A stretch of 64,000 nucleotides of DNA, taken from assembly GCF_964340395.1 (NCBI RefSeq), contig NC_135561.1, positions 6,044,018-6,108,017 of the forward strand, written 5' to 3'. Made by a program: the position numbers and the translations under genes. The number at the start of each line of letters is the position of its first letter. Positions within the stretch are counted from its first letter, which is position 1. Of the stretch, positions 1 through 13,100 are shown in pieces. The stretch is from Glandiceps talaboti (taxonomy: Eukaryota; Hemichordata; Enteropneusta; Spengelidae). The notes beneath the pieces are model-generated. The model worked only from the letters and a program-made list of their open reading frames with translations, searched no databases and was not told the DNA's origin.

Positions 1-6
1 AGTACG

Positions 7-12
7 TTTATT
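7..12 (-). promoter_or_regulatory. Poly(A) signal AATAAA of orphan gene copy 1
   Basis: On the minus strand AATAAA lies about 155 bases past the stop codon of the orphan gene. The same signal occurs at 10009-10014 in copy 2. It fits a short 3' UTR and means copy 1 is complete inside the window. Confidence 0.6.
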
Positions 13-165
13 GAACTTATGTGACACTGTGTGATTGTCTAATAGAGACTGACAGTTTTAAAAGGAACACAGTTTCATTCAGTCACCCATTTTAGACTTC
101 CATGTCACTGTAGTACCATTTCACTGTACTGTATTGCTGTCTGGCAACAATGTCTCCCCAGACAC

Positions 166-3100
166 TCATTTGCTGGCCTTACTGGAGTACATGTATTCTT
201 TTGCCATGGATAATATTGTGTAGAACGCATGCACATTGTCATTGGTTTCGTTGTCTTCACTGTCAAAATCACAGATGAATTGACCTGCGCCCTGAGCTGT
301 AGAGAGGGAACCATCATCTTTTCCAGCTGCATTTGGAGTTCCTTCTGGTATAGTTATATGGAAGAGAGGAATTTTAATACTCTGTATATCTAAAGGTAAG
401 AAATAAAAGAATGGCATTAGTATTTAATATACTAATATATTGTTCCATGAAAGTGTACTTCCACGTAAATCTGAGTTCAAATATCCACAGCTCTATGTAC
501 ACATTTAGCTATGTCATCTTTAGTTATGCTGCTAGACCCCTTTGGTTATTCTGCTCACTGTGAAGGCAAATGAAAGTCGCTAGGGAGGGTAGGGTGATAG
601 CCCTCGATTGCACCTTTCTGAAACAGAATGTTGAGAAGAAAGCCTGAGGTGTAACAGCTAGACTATGTCATCTTTTGCACTAAATGTTATCAAATATACA
701 TGTAGTAATGTAATCAATCAGTGTGATTTGTCAAATTTCAGTACAAATCATGGTCAGTTTTGTCAGTTTTTGGATACATCTTGCTGAGTACTATGCTTAT
801 TATTTAAATCAGTGTATTGAGGTTATGTTTATTCGTATGGTATTACAAGATGTCTAGCTCTAATTGATTTGTTCAGTCCTTTACCTGGGTACATTTACAG
901 CCACAGACATCAGACCACTGATGAACGGAAACTTACAAATAGGAGTAAACAAATGAATTGGCTTAATAACACTTGGCACAGCATGTTGGAAGTACAGATA
1001 CTTTTATTACATTTCATGGTTTGATAAGAACTGTTTTATGCCCTCTTTGCATGTACAGGAATTGCCAGGGGAACTTCAACTTTGTTTGTGAACATGAACT
1101 ATTATGTAGAGAGGCAATACAACTGTTCTTATCGAATGATGGAATGTAGTACTTGTTTCTCTGTATTACCAACATGTTGTGCTAAGTAATTAATCCAATT
1201 CATTTGTCTACTTTCCCTCTTTGTTAACAGGTTCCGTTCGTCAACGGTCTGATGTCAGTGGTTGTAATATTCACATCCTGTTGAAAATAAAGGAGAACAA
1301 TAGAACACGATACAAAATTATGAATGGCATTACAGAAGGGGAGATCCAACAAAAGAGACAAAGGAAGTCTTTCCTTTAGGCTTCAGTCTACAACATAGAC
1401 ACTGCGTTGAACCATTCACTTTAAAGGGGCACAAGCTGATTAAGTATTTTGGCGTAGTTTTTACTGTATATTTAAAAAGTACCCACAGTATTGTACTTAC
1501 TGAAACTAACTTAACCACCACTTGCAATTGACTGAACTCACACCCAGTATTAAGATATAACTCATAAATACAGTGATCCGATGATATAGATTACTATACG
1601 TATAAAAATGTTCAGGAAATTGCTACTATGCAATCACCTAACAATGCCAGAAGACAATCATAATGCTATACAAGACATGCATCAACATTAAGATTATAAT
1701 AGAATGTTTTGTACTTTCACTTGAGTCAAAAAAATTATAAACTCGGCTTGTGCCACTTTAACTCTATATACTATAATGCTACAGTCAAAGACTTTAGGAT
1801 GAAGGTTCAAACAATGGTGGTTTACAACTGAGGTTTTCTCTTCTTATACGTTTGTACTATAATGAGTATATATCACATATGCTATAAAGATGTTGAGATG
1901 AGATCTTACCCTTATCTTTCAAAATCTCTGTACTCGTATTTAAGTTGCCCTTTTGCACACAAATGATGGCATGAAGTTTCCGGTCACTAAAGGGGAGCTT
2001 TTTTCTTAGTGTTCCTGCCAGGATTTGCTCTTTAGTTATATTTTCTCTGTCGGTGTCTTTAGCACCTTGATGTTGGAAGACGAACTCAAAAACCATCAAA
2101 CCAATTAATTCATGGATATTATATGACATTCCATCCTTGCATTTACCTTTAGTAGTCATTTTGGGACTTTGAAGAATCTTGCATAAGCAAAAAGAGAAAA
2201 ACATATAAAACATTAATCAATATATGATAAAAGTGACATGGATCAGTAAATACTGTAGATTAAATATCTCTGATACAATCATACATTTTTGCATGTTTGT
2301 TTTCACATTTTTAACAATTAACAATTATTTAGTATTATATCTAAGACATGTATGGTGAGAGAAGAGAGGAGAGAGAGAGTATGTATGTATCTATGTACAC
2401 ATATATGTGTGCATATGTGCTTGTTTTGTGTGTGTGTGTGTGCATGCATGAGTGCATGCGTACATATGTAAGTGCGTTCGTGCATACATGCATGCGCGCA
2501 GATGTGTGTAAAAAGCTTATAGGCAAAAACCTCCTGATTGTTTACCTTTGTATGTGTTGGAGACATTATATGGATGTCGAGTTGGAAAATTGTTCAAACC
2601 TTCCTTTAGAATAATAGTGATGAATATTCAATGTGCAACCAATAAGGAAGTAAGCTCTTAGGAGTTATCAATATTCAGTTTGCATCTAATGAATAATTAT
2701 GTCTGCTAAGACCCACAATACAATGGTGTATCACTTAAAAGAACAATAGAGGTGAAAAGGTTTGTTGGCAACTGAAAGAAAATTGTGTGATGTGAAATCA
2801 TGAAATGACTCTCCAGACCCCTAAGTTTATGAAAATACCTTTCTTTCCTGGAGTATAGGGATATATGCAGATAACAAATGTAGGCATAATCTGACCAGTA
2901 TCATCATGAATAATCAACAAAGAAGCTTAGATTTCAATTGTGAGGTTACCTTTTCGAGAAACTTCAACACTGCACTATTAGCTTCTTCTGACATGCTGCA
3001 CAGTGCTACTCCTTGGTTACAGCTCACCGCACTTATTGACACTGAGGAAAGTATAGATATTCAATTACAAGCAACATGTGTATGCTAAGGAGACAGTAAA

Positions 3101-6100
3101 ATGGTCACTGTTTTGTCAAAATTCTTAAAATAACTAATTTCAAAAAAACTAATACTGAAATCTCTCACAGTATCAGCAACAATAAGAAGCATACTCAGAC
3201 CACTATACAAAACAGGTTTCTATAATTATGTGAGGACTGTAGCTGGCCAAACTGATAACAACATTGGCATCGACTAAATTGTCTGTATAGTCAGTTGTAA
3301 CCCATTGCTGGTCAATGCTACTAGTATGGGAGGGCACTATAGCTGGTCAGTCTATACTTTCCTTATCTGTACTTGAGTGTAGACTGCCTGGCTTTATAAG
3401 CGCCCTCCTGTACTAGTAGGAGACAAATTAGTTAGTCAAATAGTTCATCTATTTATCAATAATGAGTATCAATATCAGTCAGGCAGTTGCAGAGTTGTCC
3501 AGTCACTTATTTGTTTTAACCATTATTCTGGTAACCACTCAATATTTAATTCACAATCACCTCAAAGATGGATTAAAGACTTTGTATTGTGAAAGTTAGG
3601 ATGACTCCAAGGTGTCTTACTTCAAAATGTTGGTAAACTATTTCTATGGAAACCAAGCTATGAAGTACAGGAAGTAGATGAATTCATGTCTGAGTTTTGA
3701 TTCATTTTCTGGGGAACAAAACGCCAGGAAATAAAGTTATTTTCATAAACTTCAGGTTCTAAAGGAAATAAGCTCTTAGGTGTCATAAATATTCAGTGTG
3801 CATCTAATAAATATTCATGTCTGCTGAGACCCATGATGCAATGGTGGACCACTGAAAGAACAATAGTGGTGAAAAAGAGTTTCAATTTGGTGTTTCTTCG
3901 CAACCAAGTAAAAATTGTGTGATGCAAAATCATGAAATGAATCTCCATACCCGGACTTTATGCCTCTATTTCCTGTAGTTGCAATCCCTTTTCATGTTGT
4001 TGGTCATGCCTGGTATAATTATAGGCTTACCTGGGTGTAGAGTATTCAGACCGTAGAGTTCAAATACACGATCCTCTGTTTGTAAATCAAGGAAATGTCC
4101 CTCTTTACCCTTTAGATTATCAATTGTCGACTTCAAGGATGGGAGAAGACAAGCCTTGATAAATTCTAACTTATTCTTACAGCTGAAATAGGGTATGAAA
4201 CCAATTCGCAACCCGGTAGTCTCGAGGCCTTCAGTTAACAATGATAAAACAATTGAAAGGTTAATATATTCGACAATGACTGACGATAACTGATAATTTC
4301 AAGACATAGTTTTAAATAGTTTATCATGCTTATGTTTGACAATAATTTTTGTTAGTGGTTGTTTACAGGGGTAGTAATTTCCTTTTAAACATATAATTTT
4401 TCCTGATTTACTGGTTTCCCAATGAGTTCATACAAATATCTTGTAATCTCTTTATGGAGAGTTCATGATACATGACTGTTTAACTTTTACTGACACATTA
4501 CCATAGCAGTTGCAATTTCATCTGATCTGATATTATTATGTATAGTGTTGATACCCACTGGTAGTCATCCACAACATTAGAGTCGCTAGATGTCACTTGC
4601 TGGCTGGACTCATACCCAGTATGCCTGGCCAGTTAGGTCCATCATATTCCTTAGTACTTGGGGAAAACAATAGGCCTAGCCGGCAAGTGATTCGTATGAC
4701 TACATTGTGGGCCACATACCACCAGTTGAGCAAAATATATACAAAACACTGGTTGCATATAGGTAGATATAAATACCTTTGTCCTTCAATTTTTCATCCA
4801 TATTCTCTATCATTAGTTTACGCCAATCTCTTTGGTATTCCTGGTATTTCACTTCATCACAGTGGAGGATACATAAAGAGTATTTCCTTTTGGGTAACTT
4901 GGGACATGCTCCTTTTACTTTTTGTTCGTCACAAGGTTCCAATACAGAGTCATGACAGTAATGTATTGTCAAACTTTTATCTTTTCGAACATCTTCATCA
5001 AATGACAGATAATAAAATTGTTGAATTCTTGTCCCCGAAACTTCCTCTGTGACTGTGTCAACAACATTTGATATAAATGGATGAGTTTTGAGGTATTTTT
5101 CTATTGATTGTTCTTCATTTTCACCACACACTAAGACAGTATCACTACTGTCATACATTGGAACAGCTACCAAGGACTCTAAGTATTCTTGTATCGTTGA
5201 CTTCTGGAAATCGTTAAACTTGTCCCATATGCTGAAACATCGATTCTTATCAGCAAGACACGATGCCCTTTCATCATTGTATTTCCAAACCGATTTCCAC
5301 TGATCAGCTAAAAGTTGACGACTGTCAAGGTTTTTAGACATCTCGTCTCCGTAAATCACCAGAAGAATTGACCCTGCAAATGATAGATAAAACGATTCAA
5401 CTGATTGATGATTTTATTAAAACAAAATTATAAAAATCGAATGCTTTCAGTAGAAAGATTTTACAAATGTAATGTTTACCCATATATATTACTGTAAAAG
5501 AAATTTGTAATGAATTAAGATTTGGACAAATATCTATTTGAAGATAAGACTTATTATCTTAACAAAAATAATATACTTGTTAGATGACATACACCCTAAC
5601 CATACAAACCTACTGAATATGTTTTAATCAACTGACAACATTCATTTGACCGTCTTTATATTACTTCATATCAAAATGTCATTGAAGGCCGAAACCTGAG
5701 GACAGGCAAAAACTTAGCTCTGGATGTACGCTACAAATTTCGACACGTCTTAGGGGGAAGACGTGTCGAACCTCGTAGCGTATACTGTATACATCCAGAA
5801 CTAGCAAAAACTGTGATGTTCATGTTGTTCGAATGCACTTGTTATTTTTTATTACACTGTTTTTTTTTTTTTTTACACTATGACCCATTCTGACCCTCAG
5901 CAGGTAAGGAATGTATGGGTGACATTTGTCAAGTGTTATGGTTATGGCGACTCAAGTTCCCATTTCATAATAAATTTCCCAATTTCACATGTAGATAACC
6001 TTTGACCTTTGGGCATGTCATAGTAACGTACATGGGTGTCGCTCCTGTGCTGATCGTCAACTTCCCGCATATGCACGAAATAGTCGTGTCATACTGCATT

Positions 6101-6543
6101 GGCAATGCCTTACATATAACTTGTACATGTAAGAGGATGCCCAACATTTGGTAGATTTGTGTTTCAACTGTAAAATAAAAGTAACCGTAAGTCAGTATAA
6201 TAAGGTGGTACCTACCTTTTGGTTTCGTTTTATTTCGATAGAGCATATCCAATTCACTCCAGTGGTCGACGTTAGGGTGTCGTCTATACGGCGTGACGAG
6301 AGTACGTGTTTGACGGGCGTCGATAACAACAACGGCTGTTACAGTGCGTAGGTTTGCCACATACAACGATTCATTTTGATTGCAGTTCACTACCTCGACG
6401 CCATGTTGAAAATAACCATCACGTTCGGCTACAATACCTTCTATTTGTTTCTGTACCTCGCCCCTGGCTGCTGTGAAAGAATCAAGCTTTGAAAATACGA
6501 GAATTTTGTGTTTAACTTGCGGTTTCTCACCAGCGTCTGCCAT
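166..6543 (-). CDS. Orphan five-exon gene, copy 1 (about 527 aa, unknown function)
   Basis: Exons on the minus strand: 6216-6543, 4777-5373, 4031-4228, 1910-2146 and 166-389 (stop at 166-168). All have GT/AG borders and every intron is in phase 1, so the 1584 nt join into one open frame. I chose the start MADAGEK because copy 2 keeps it while the upstream in-frame ATG is not shared. No signal peptide or membrane segment is visible, so the product is probably cytosolic. Short strand-like stretches alternate with helical ones: KILVFSKL (residues about 11-18), VEVVNC, TAVVVIDA, ILLVIYGDE (about 112-120) and LHAIICVQKG. This suggests an alpha/beta protein, but I recognise no family or catalytic motif. 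The C-terminus is acidic (residues DFDSEDNETND). Introns hold MITEs and other repeats. A TGACGTAA site upstream near 6701 is conserved in copy 2. It is a real gene by structure; its function is unknown. Confidence 0.8.
1421..1761. mobile_element. MITE with 16-bp terminal inverted repeats, flanked by TTAA
   Basis: The left end TTAAAGGGGCACAAGC and the reverse complement of the right end, TTAAAGTGGCACAAGC, match at 15 of 16 bases. The element is 341 bp, with no coding capacity, in the last intron of orphan copy 1. TTAA at both ends could be a piggyBac-type target duplication or part of the repeat. The same element is at 11427-13127 in copy 2, where another element has split it. Confidence 0.6.
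2350..2520. repeat. Degenerate GTAT/GT/GCAT microsatellite
   Basis: A mixed run of GAGA, TATG, TGTG and GCATGC motifs in intron 3 of orphan copy 1. The paralogous place (about 13755-13890) has a shorter version with a (TA)n core. Apparent open frames across it are low-complexity artefacts. Confidence 0.8.
2640..2865 (+). repeat. Interspersed repeat R250, copy a
   Basis: One member of a roughly 230-250-bp family seen six times in the first 20 kb. Shared blocks are 'AAGCTCTTAGGAGT', 'TGTCTGCTAAGACCCA' and 'AAATCATGAAATGACTCTCC', and several copies end near 'TTCCCTTTTAAAGG'. No tRNA-like promoter or coding frame is seen. The paralogous copy is at 14018-14250. Confidence 0.7.
3762..3994 (+). repeat. 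Interspersed repeat R250, copy b
   Basis: Same family as 2640-2865, in the same intron of the orphan gene and in the same orientation. It ends beside exon 3. The paralogous copy is at 15541-15775. Confidence 0.7.
5713..5805. repeat. Foldback (hairpin) element in intron 1 of orphan copy 1
   Basis: Outer arms TCTGGATGTA / TACATCCAGA enclose an inner perfect stem CGACACGTCTT / AAGACGTGTCG with a 6-base AGGGGG loop (5741-5768). It is kept in copy 2 at 17683-17775 with one arm mismatch. It resembles a short non-coding foldback or MITE remnant. Confidence 0.6.
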
Positions 6544-6797
6544 GACTATAGAAGGATTGTCATTTGCCTTGGCTAAAGAAGGGCTGATCACGTCTGAAAA
6601 GGAAACGCTACGCCTGTTTCTAGCTGTTGAGCGTTGGCCTTTCCTTCACGTACCCATGGCGTAGCATGTCCTCAGCTAACCTTTGGTAAGTGAACATTGT
6701 ATGACGTAAGCGCCCTTTACAATGTAACACTTTCACTGTCTGTTGTGCACATTTACGTATTAGTATTTATAAAAATTGGTTGGAAATATTCCCGTGG

Positions 6798-8480
6798 GGG
6801 GGGGGGGGTACTCCCATGGAAAGGGTATATACGTATCTCCACTTATCACTAGAGACAGAGGTAAAATACCAAAACATTAATTTGCTTTTTAGCACTGGGC
6901 TATTGTCTACGTGATGGGCAAAATATCATCATGCTGGCTTTGCATGTCAGTGAAATGCACACTTTCAAAATTAAGGGAATTTCTTTACATTTTCTGAATA
7001 GTACATGTAACAATATACATTTGAGTCAATTCCAAATTATGTACTGTCAGTGGTTTACTTTGCTCTGATGATGCATACAAGCATGAATTGAGATAAAATT
7101 AAACTGTTGCATATCCGATATTCACTAAACGAAATGAGCAAAACTTTATGACCATGGGAAGGGCAGTCATTGGGCCATCAAAAGTCTGATAGTGTGAAGG
7201 TCTTCAAATGTTTTACTCTTTCTTTATTCATGATTTTTTTGGAATCAAATTAAAGTTCAGGAGAAGTCATTTACCACATCTGCAAAATATCGTTCAGCTT
7301 TGCCACAACAAAATACACTTCATAGCCAGATAAAATGTACTGCATGTCATAATTGTCTCTCAATTCTGGTATTTTAAAACCACATTCAAGCTTTGTAAGA
7401 CTTTATAATTATGTTTTTTGTTTGATATTTTATGCCTCTAAATGGCCTCCTATATTGTTTTATTTTCAAAAAAGTTTGCATTTTTGAGGATGTATCCTTC
7501 CAATCAGTAGCAATCACGGTAATAATTGTTTTTCTCCCAAAGCAAGATGGAAGGTGGCTGACTAAGTACCTCCCTTCATAGGTCAGAGCTAATTATGAGA
7601 CATCTCCTTACAAGTATCCATGTGAAATGCACATCCTTTGTCAAGTAATATCATTTGGACTGTTATTGTAGTTGATTATCACTTATTTTTAATGCATCAT
7701 TGTACCTGTGCTACCATATATAATTTTATATCTCCTCTATAGTGTAGGTGACAGAAGGAGTGGCTAAAATAATTCTGGAGTTTCATTTAGTGGGTCTTAA
7801 CATATTTTGAGAGGAGCTACAAAATTTGTTTAACCGTAAATTGTACACATTTCCTAACTAGAGCTGATGGAAATCAATTGCCATACAGACAAATTGCAAG
7901 AGATAAACTCAAAATGAGTGAATAAGTACAATGTAAACTCGACTTCAAATGTTTTGCCATCATTACATGTGGTTTGTTTTTACATCCTTTGTAAAAAAAA
8001 AATCAAAAAAAAATCGACCTACCTACCCAATGTGTCGGGTTATGTTGCCCGTTGAACAGCTTTTTTTCTGGCCTTAACATAAATTTCTAGTACTTGAAAT
8101 ATTCTTAGTGTATATGCAAATGTTCCTTGTATATTTGTCTGATGTAGAAAGCCAGAGTTGTAGAAACGTTTTTGTGTAAACTATCGTTGTAAGCTAGATG
8201 GTCGTTTTAGGCAGAATGTGTTTAATTTGTACATGCTGTATAGATAACCGTAAAAATGTTAACTACACAATTATGAGTGTATAAAGCCAAGGATATTGAT
8301 GTATTTTCCTTTCTTTTATTTGCTCCATAATAAAAAAAAAAACATTTCTGTAACTTCACAGCATAAATCAGTGCGTCTGTATTTTTTTTTACGAATGTTT
8401 GAAATTGGCTGATGTTTGACATCTTGTTTCTTTTTCTCGGTGAATTTCCGGATGAAAGTCATATAATGCATATTCCTGAT
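6798..8480. other. Spacer between orphan gene units, no gene seen
   Basis: AT-rich DNA with no convincing exon or splice-bounded frame on either strand. A poly-G run lies near 6800 and poly-A runs near 7990-8020 and 8330. It is unique within the window. Confidence 0.5.
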
Positions 8481-8490
8481 TATCTATCTG

Positions 8491-8726
8491 AAGGTAATGA
8501 GAACTTAGGAGTCATGAATATTGTTCATCTAATACATATTCATGTCTGTAAAGCCATACTAGACAAGTGTACTACTGCTAGAACATTAGAGGTGAAATAG
8601 TTTCGATTTGCCATTTGGTGTTTCTTGTCAGTGAGTAATGTTTGTGGTATAAAATCATGAAACGACCAGAACTCAAACATTTCTGAAAATACTTAAAAAT
8701 TTCTTAAAGTGGTGTTCCCCTTTAAG
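8491..8726 (+). repeat. Interspersed repeat R250, copy c
   Basis: A more diverged member of the R250 family ('TATTCATGTCTGTAAAG', 'AAATCATGAAACGACC') ending in 'GTGTTCCCCTTTAA'. It lies outside the duplicated units, so it is an independent insertion. Confidence 0.6.
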
Positions 8727-8902
8727 TCTACTGAAAATCAGTAATTATGCAAATGACTCATTAATATTCATATAATATTTCCAAAACCTAATCAGTTCTT
8801 GTCATTAAAAGAAGGATGTGTAGCAAGTTTCATTATATTGGTCGTTTTTGAGAGATGTCCAAAGACAGACAAAAGTACAACATAACCTTCCCTTTGGAAG
8901 GT
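8722..8902 (+). mobile_element. Short hairpin-ended element related to the one at 11611-12970
   Basis: It has one 'TAATTATGCAAAT..CTCATTAA' unit, a 'CCTAATCAG' block, a short CAGACAGACA stretch and a terminal hairpin ACCTTCC/GGAAGGT (8885-8902), in that order. The order matches the larger element at 11611-12970. It is probably a non-autonomous rolling-circle (Helentron/HINE-like) remnant, which is an inference from architecture only. Confidence 0.45.
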
Positions 8903-9129
8903 GAAAATGAGAAGGAGTGCTAATTACTTAGCTATTTTCTGAGAGTATATTATATTGTAGTGGAAAGAATTTCATGCTAAACCACTCGAAGTGCTAAAAT
9001 ATGAACAGTTGTACGCCTTGGTATTGGTTGAAACATTTGCTGAATTCCAAACAGTGAAACATTACATTAGTCTAATCACACTGGGTTTAGCACAACTGAA
9101 CCAAGGTTCAGCGTGCTATAGGCATCAGG

Positions 9130-9131
9130 TT

Positions 9132-9186
<55 letters not shown>

Positions 9187-9215
9187 GCCTGCCTGCCTGC
9201 CTGTCTGCCTGTGTG
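9130..9215. repeat. (CTGT)n/(CTGC)n microsatellite
   Basis: About 20 tetranucleotide units, CTGT passing into CTGC then GTGT. The flank 'GGTTCAGCGTGCTATAGGCATCAGG' region followed by a tetranucleotide run resembles one end of a hairpin-type element, but no clear boundaries are visible. Confidence 0.8.
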
Positions 9216-10008
9216 TGTGAACAACTTAAGTGAGAAACTGCTGGATTGATTGGTTTCAAATCAGGAATTTTACCAGGGGTTCCCATACAAAATTATGATA
9301 GATTGTATGGGAAACTGCAACTTTTACCCCTTTCTGTTACCAGAGTTCCCCAATCTTAGCAAAAACAAACATTAAATCGCCTTAAATTTCAACTGATGGC
9401 AACTTTCTTAAATCCTTGAACGCAAGAACAATGGGTAATAACTACTAGTAATGAACCGATTTCTTAATCCAACCCCCCCCCCCTGTAACTCTGCAACATT
9501 CCAATAACTTATATTTCATATGTGTCGACGAACGTGAAATGTTGTCGAATCTTTTAGTTACTAGAAAGTTGGTTGTTAATTAACTTATTCATCCACCATA
9601 TTTCCCAAACTATGTGTTCATTATTGTCTGATAACTATGTTGTGTAGCTTATCTATGACCGGGACGTCACATAATGTGACTGTCACACGTGAACTCCGTT
9701 TAATCCAAAAAACCCCTCCCCCTTAACAAACATTCACAAAATGTAACATCAACAAGTTTATATATGATGTAAACCATGGTGAAAAGTGTACAATGTAAAA
9801 ACATGGTAAACACATTAGAATACTAACAGGAAACCCCGCACTGTATATCACATTAGAATTTTAATCAGCTTATCAACATCTCAGTATTAAATACAGAACA
9901 TGTTATCATTGGGGGCGTGGGGTTTTCAAAATTTGGTTAGAAGTGTAAAAATTATGTACAGCAATTGTATTGATACCAGACCCCCTTCCCCTAAATGAAC
10001 GAAGTACG

Positions 10009-10014
10009 TTTATT
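10009..10014 (-). promoter_or_regulatory. Poly(A) signal AATAAA of orphan gene copy 2
   Basis: Minus-strand AATAAA about 155 bases past the stop of copy 2, at the same spacing as in copy 1. Confidence 0.6.
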
Positions 10015-10166
10015 GAACTTATGTGACACTGTGTGATTGTCTAATAGAGACTGACAGTTTTAAAAGGAATAGTTTCATTCAGTCACCCATTTTAGACTTC
10101 CATGTCACTGTAGTACCATTTCACTGTACAGTATTGCTGTCTGGCAACAATGTCTCCCCCAGACAC

Positions 10167-13100
10167 TCATTTGCTGGCCTTACTGGAGTACATGTATTCT
10201 TTTGCCATGGATAATATTGTGTAGAACGCATGCACATTGTCATTGGTTTCGTTGTCTTCACTGTCAAAATCACAGATGAATTGACCTGCGCCCTGAGCTG
10301 TAGACAGGGAACCATCACCTTTTCCAGCTGCATTTGGAGTTCCTTCTGGTATAGTTATATGGAAGAGAGGAATTTTAATACTCTGTATATCTAAAGGTAA
10401 GAAATAAAAGAATGGCATTAGTATTTAATATACTAATATATTGTTCTATGAAAGTGTACTTCCACGTAAATCTGAGTTCAAATATCCACAACTCTATGTA
10501 CACATTTAGCTATGTCATCTTTAGTTATGCTGCTAGACCCCTTTGGTTATTCTGCTCACTGTGAAGGCAAATGAAAGTCGCTAGGGAGGGTAGGGTGATA
10601 GCCCTCGATTGCACCTTCTGAAACAGAATGTTGAGAAGAAAGCCTGAGGTGTTGCAGCTAGACTATATCATCTTGTGCACTAAATGTTATCAAATATACA
10701 TGTAGTAATGTAATCAATCAGTGTGATTTGTCAAATTTCAGTACAAATCATTGTCAGTTTTGTAAGTTTTTGGATACATCTTGCTGAGTACTATGCTTAT
10801 TATTTAAACCAGTGTATTGAGGTTATGTTTATTCGTATGGTATTACAAGATGTCTAGCTTTAATTTATTTGTTCAGTCCTTTACCTGGGTACATTTACAG
10901 CCACAGACATCAGACCACTGACGAACGGAAACTTACAAATAGGTAAAGTAAACAAATGAATTAGCTTATAATAGCACTTGGTACAGCATGTTGGAAGTAC
11001 AGGGACTTTTATTACATTTCATGGTTTGATAAGAACTGTTTTATGCCCTCTTTGCATGTACAGGAAATGCCAGGAGAACTTCAGATTTGTTTGTGAACAT
11101 GAACTATTAAATAAAGAGGCCATACAACTATCCTTATCGAATGATGGAATGTAGTACTTGTTTCTCTGTATTACCAACATGCTGTGCTAAGTGATTAATC
11201 CAATTCATTTGTTTACTTTCCCTCTTTGTTAACAGGTTCTGTTCGTCAATGGTCCGATGTCAGTCGTTGTAATATTCACATCCTGTTGAAAATAAAGGAG
11301 AACAATTTAACACGATACAAAATTATGAATGGCATTACAGAAGGGGAGATCCAACAAAAGAGACAAAGGAAGTCTTTCCTCTAGGCTTCAGTCTAAAAAC
11401 ATAGACCCTGCATTGAACCATTTACTTTAAAGGGGCACAAGCTGATTAAGTATTTTGGTGTAGTTTTTACTGTATATTTAAAAAGTATCTACAGTATTGT
11501 ACTTACTGAAGTTCACTTAACCACCACTTGCAATTGACTGAACTCACACCCGGTATTAAGATATAACTCATAAATACAGTGATCCGATGATATAAATTAT
11601 TATACATATAACCAGATTTAAACTGAATGCCTCCCGTAAGGGAATCACTAATTATGCAAATAACTCATTAAATTAAAAAAAACAAACAATGGTAACAGGC
11701 TTTGTTTTTGGACAAGTGTGCTTTCTTAGGTTAATGTATGTAAGAGTGTATGATACTGCTTAATTACTGAATATCTTTCATTATTCAAAATACTCATTAA
11801 AGGTAAAAGTTGTAGCAACAAACTTCATAGGACAGGTGCGTATTATTATGGTTGATATATGTATCATATTATACGAAATTTGAAGCTTGCATTTTTAAGA
11901 TACAACCTAGTTACCTAAAATCATTAATTATGCAAATTTTTCATTAAAACTGTAAGCTATATCAAAAGTTTTATAGGACATATCTGCTTTGTTATGATTA
12001 ACATATGTACTAAATTGTATTGAAATTGAAGTATGCAGTCTTAAGATATAGCCTAATTACCGAAAATCATTAATTTTGCAAATTATTCATTAACACTGTA
12101 AGGTACATCAACTAACATTATAGGACATACACAATTTGTTATGGTTAATGTATGTACTGAATTGTATTGAAATTGAAGTATGCAGTCGTAAGATATAGCC
12201 TAATTACCAAGAATCAATAATTATGCAAATTATTCATTAACACTGAAAGGTACATCAACAAGAATTACAGGACATATGCGATTGTTAAGGTTAACATGTG
12301 TACTGAATTGTATTGAAATTGAAGTATGCAGTCGTAAGATATAGCCTAATTACCAAGAATCAATAATTATGCAAATTATTCATTAACACTGAAAGGTACA
12401 TCAACAAGAATTACAGGACATATGCGATTGTTAAGGTTAACATGTGTACTGAATTGCATTGAAATTGAAGTATGTATTCTTAAGATATAGCCTAAATACC
12501 GAAAATCATTAATTATGCAAATTATTCATTAACACTGTAAGGTACATCAACAAACTTGATAGGACATATGTGTTTTTTCTTATGGTTAATGTATGTTCTA
12601 AACTATGTTGAATTTGAAGTATGCATTCTTCAGATATAGCCTAATTACCAAAAATAATTAATTATGCAAATTATTCATTAACGCTGTAAGGTACATCAAC
12701 AAATTTTATAGGACAAATGTATGTTGTTATGTTTAACGAATATACTAAATTATATTGAAATTGAAGTATGCAGTCTTAAGATATTGCATAATTAGTTGAT
12801 TTCATTAATATGCAAATTTCTCTAATTAAACATTAACAGATCTGGCTCAAAACCTAATCAGGTCTAGCCATTACCCTAATGACACAGACAGACAGAGACA
12901 CAGAGACACAGAGACACAGACACACAGACAGACATTCCCCTTTTAATACCTCCCGTACCCTTACGGGAGGTAAAAAATGTTCAGGAAATTCCAACTATGC
13001 AGTCACCTGTTCTAACAATGCCAGAAGACAATCATAATGCTACAGAAGACATGCATCAACATTAAGATTATACTTGAATGTTTTGTACTTTCACTTGAGT

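Larger units (their letters stand above)
1..6797. repeat. Tandem segmental duplication, unit 1 (orphan gene copy 1)
   Basis: This block aligns by eye with 10003-18810, from the poly(A) signal of the orphan gene through its promoter. Exon lengths, intron motifs and most intron sequence are shared, which implies a recent duplication. Homology fades around 6797 versus 18810. The left limit cannot be seen because the window begins inside the unit. Unit 2 is about 2 kb longer, mainly because of elements at 11611-12970, 14845-15226 and near 16140-16230. Confidence 0.9.

Noticed and set aside
2906-3088. Open frame (MNNQQRSLDF...) kept in both orphan units, and a possible minus-strand exon at the same place
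   Set aside because: Conservation only reflects the recent duplication. The minus-strand version has an acceptor and donor, but its 92-nt length breaks the phase-1 chain that the other exons follow.
4597-5052. Plus-strand open frame of 151 codons
   Set aside because: It is antisense to exon 2 of orphan copy 1, which has correct splice sites and phase; similar plus-strand frames at 16647-16973 have the same cause.
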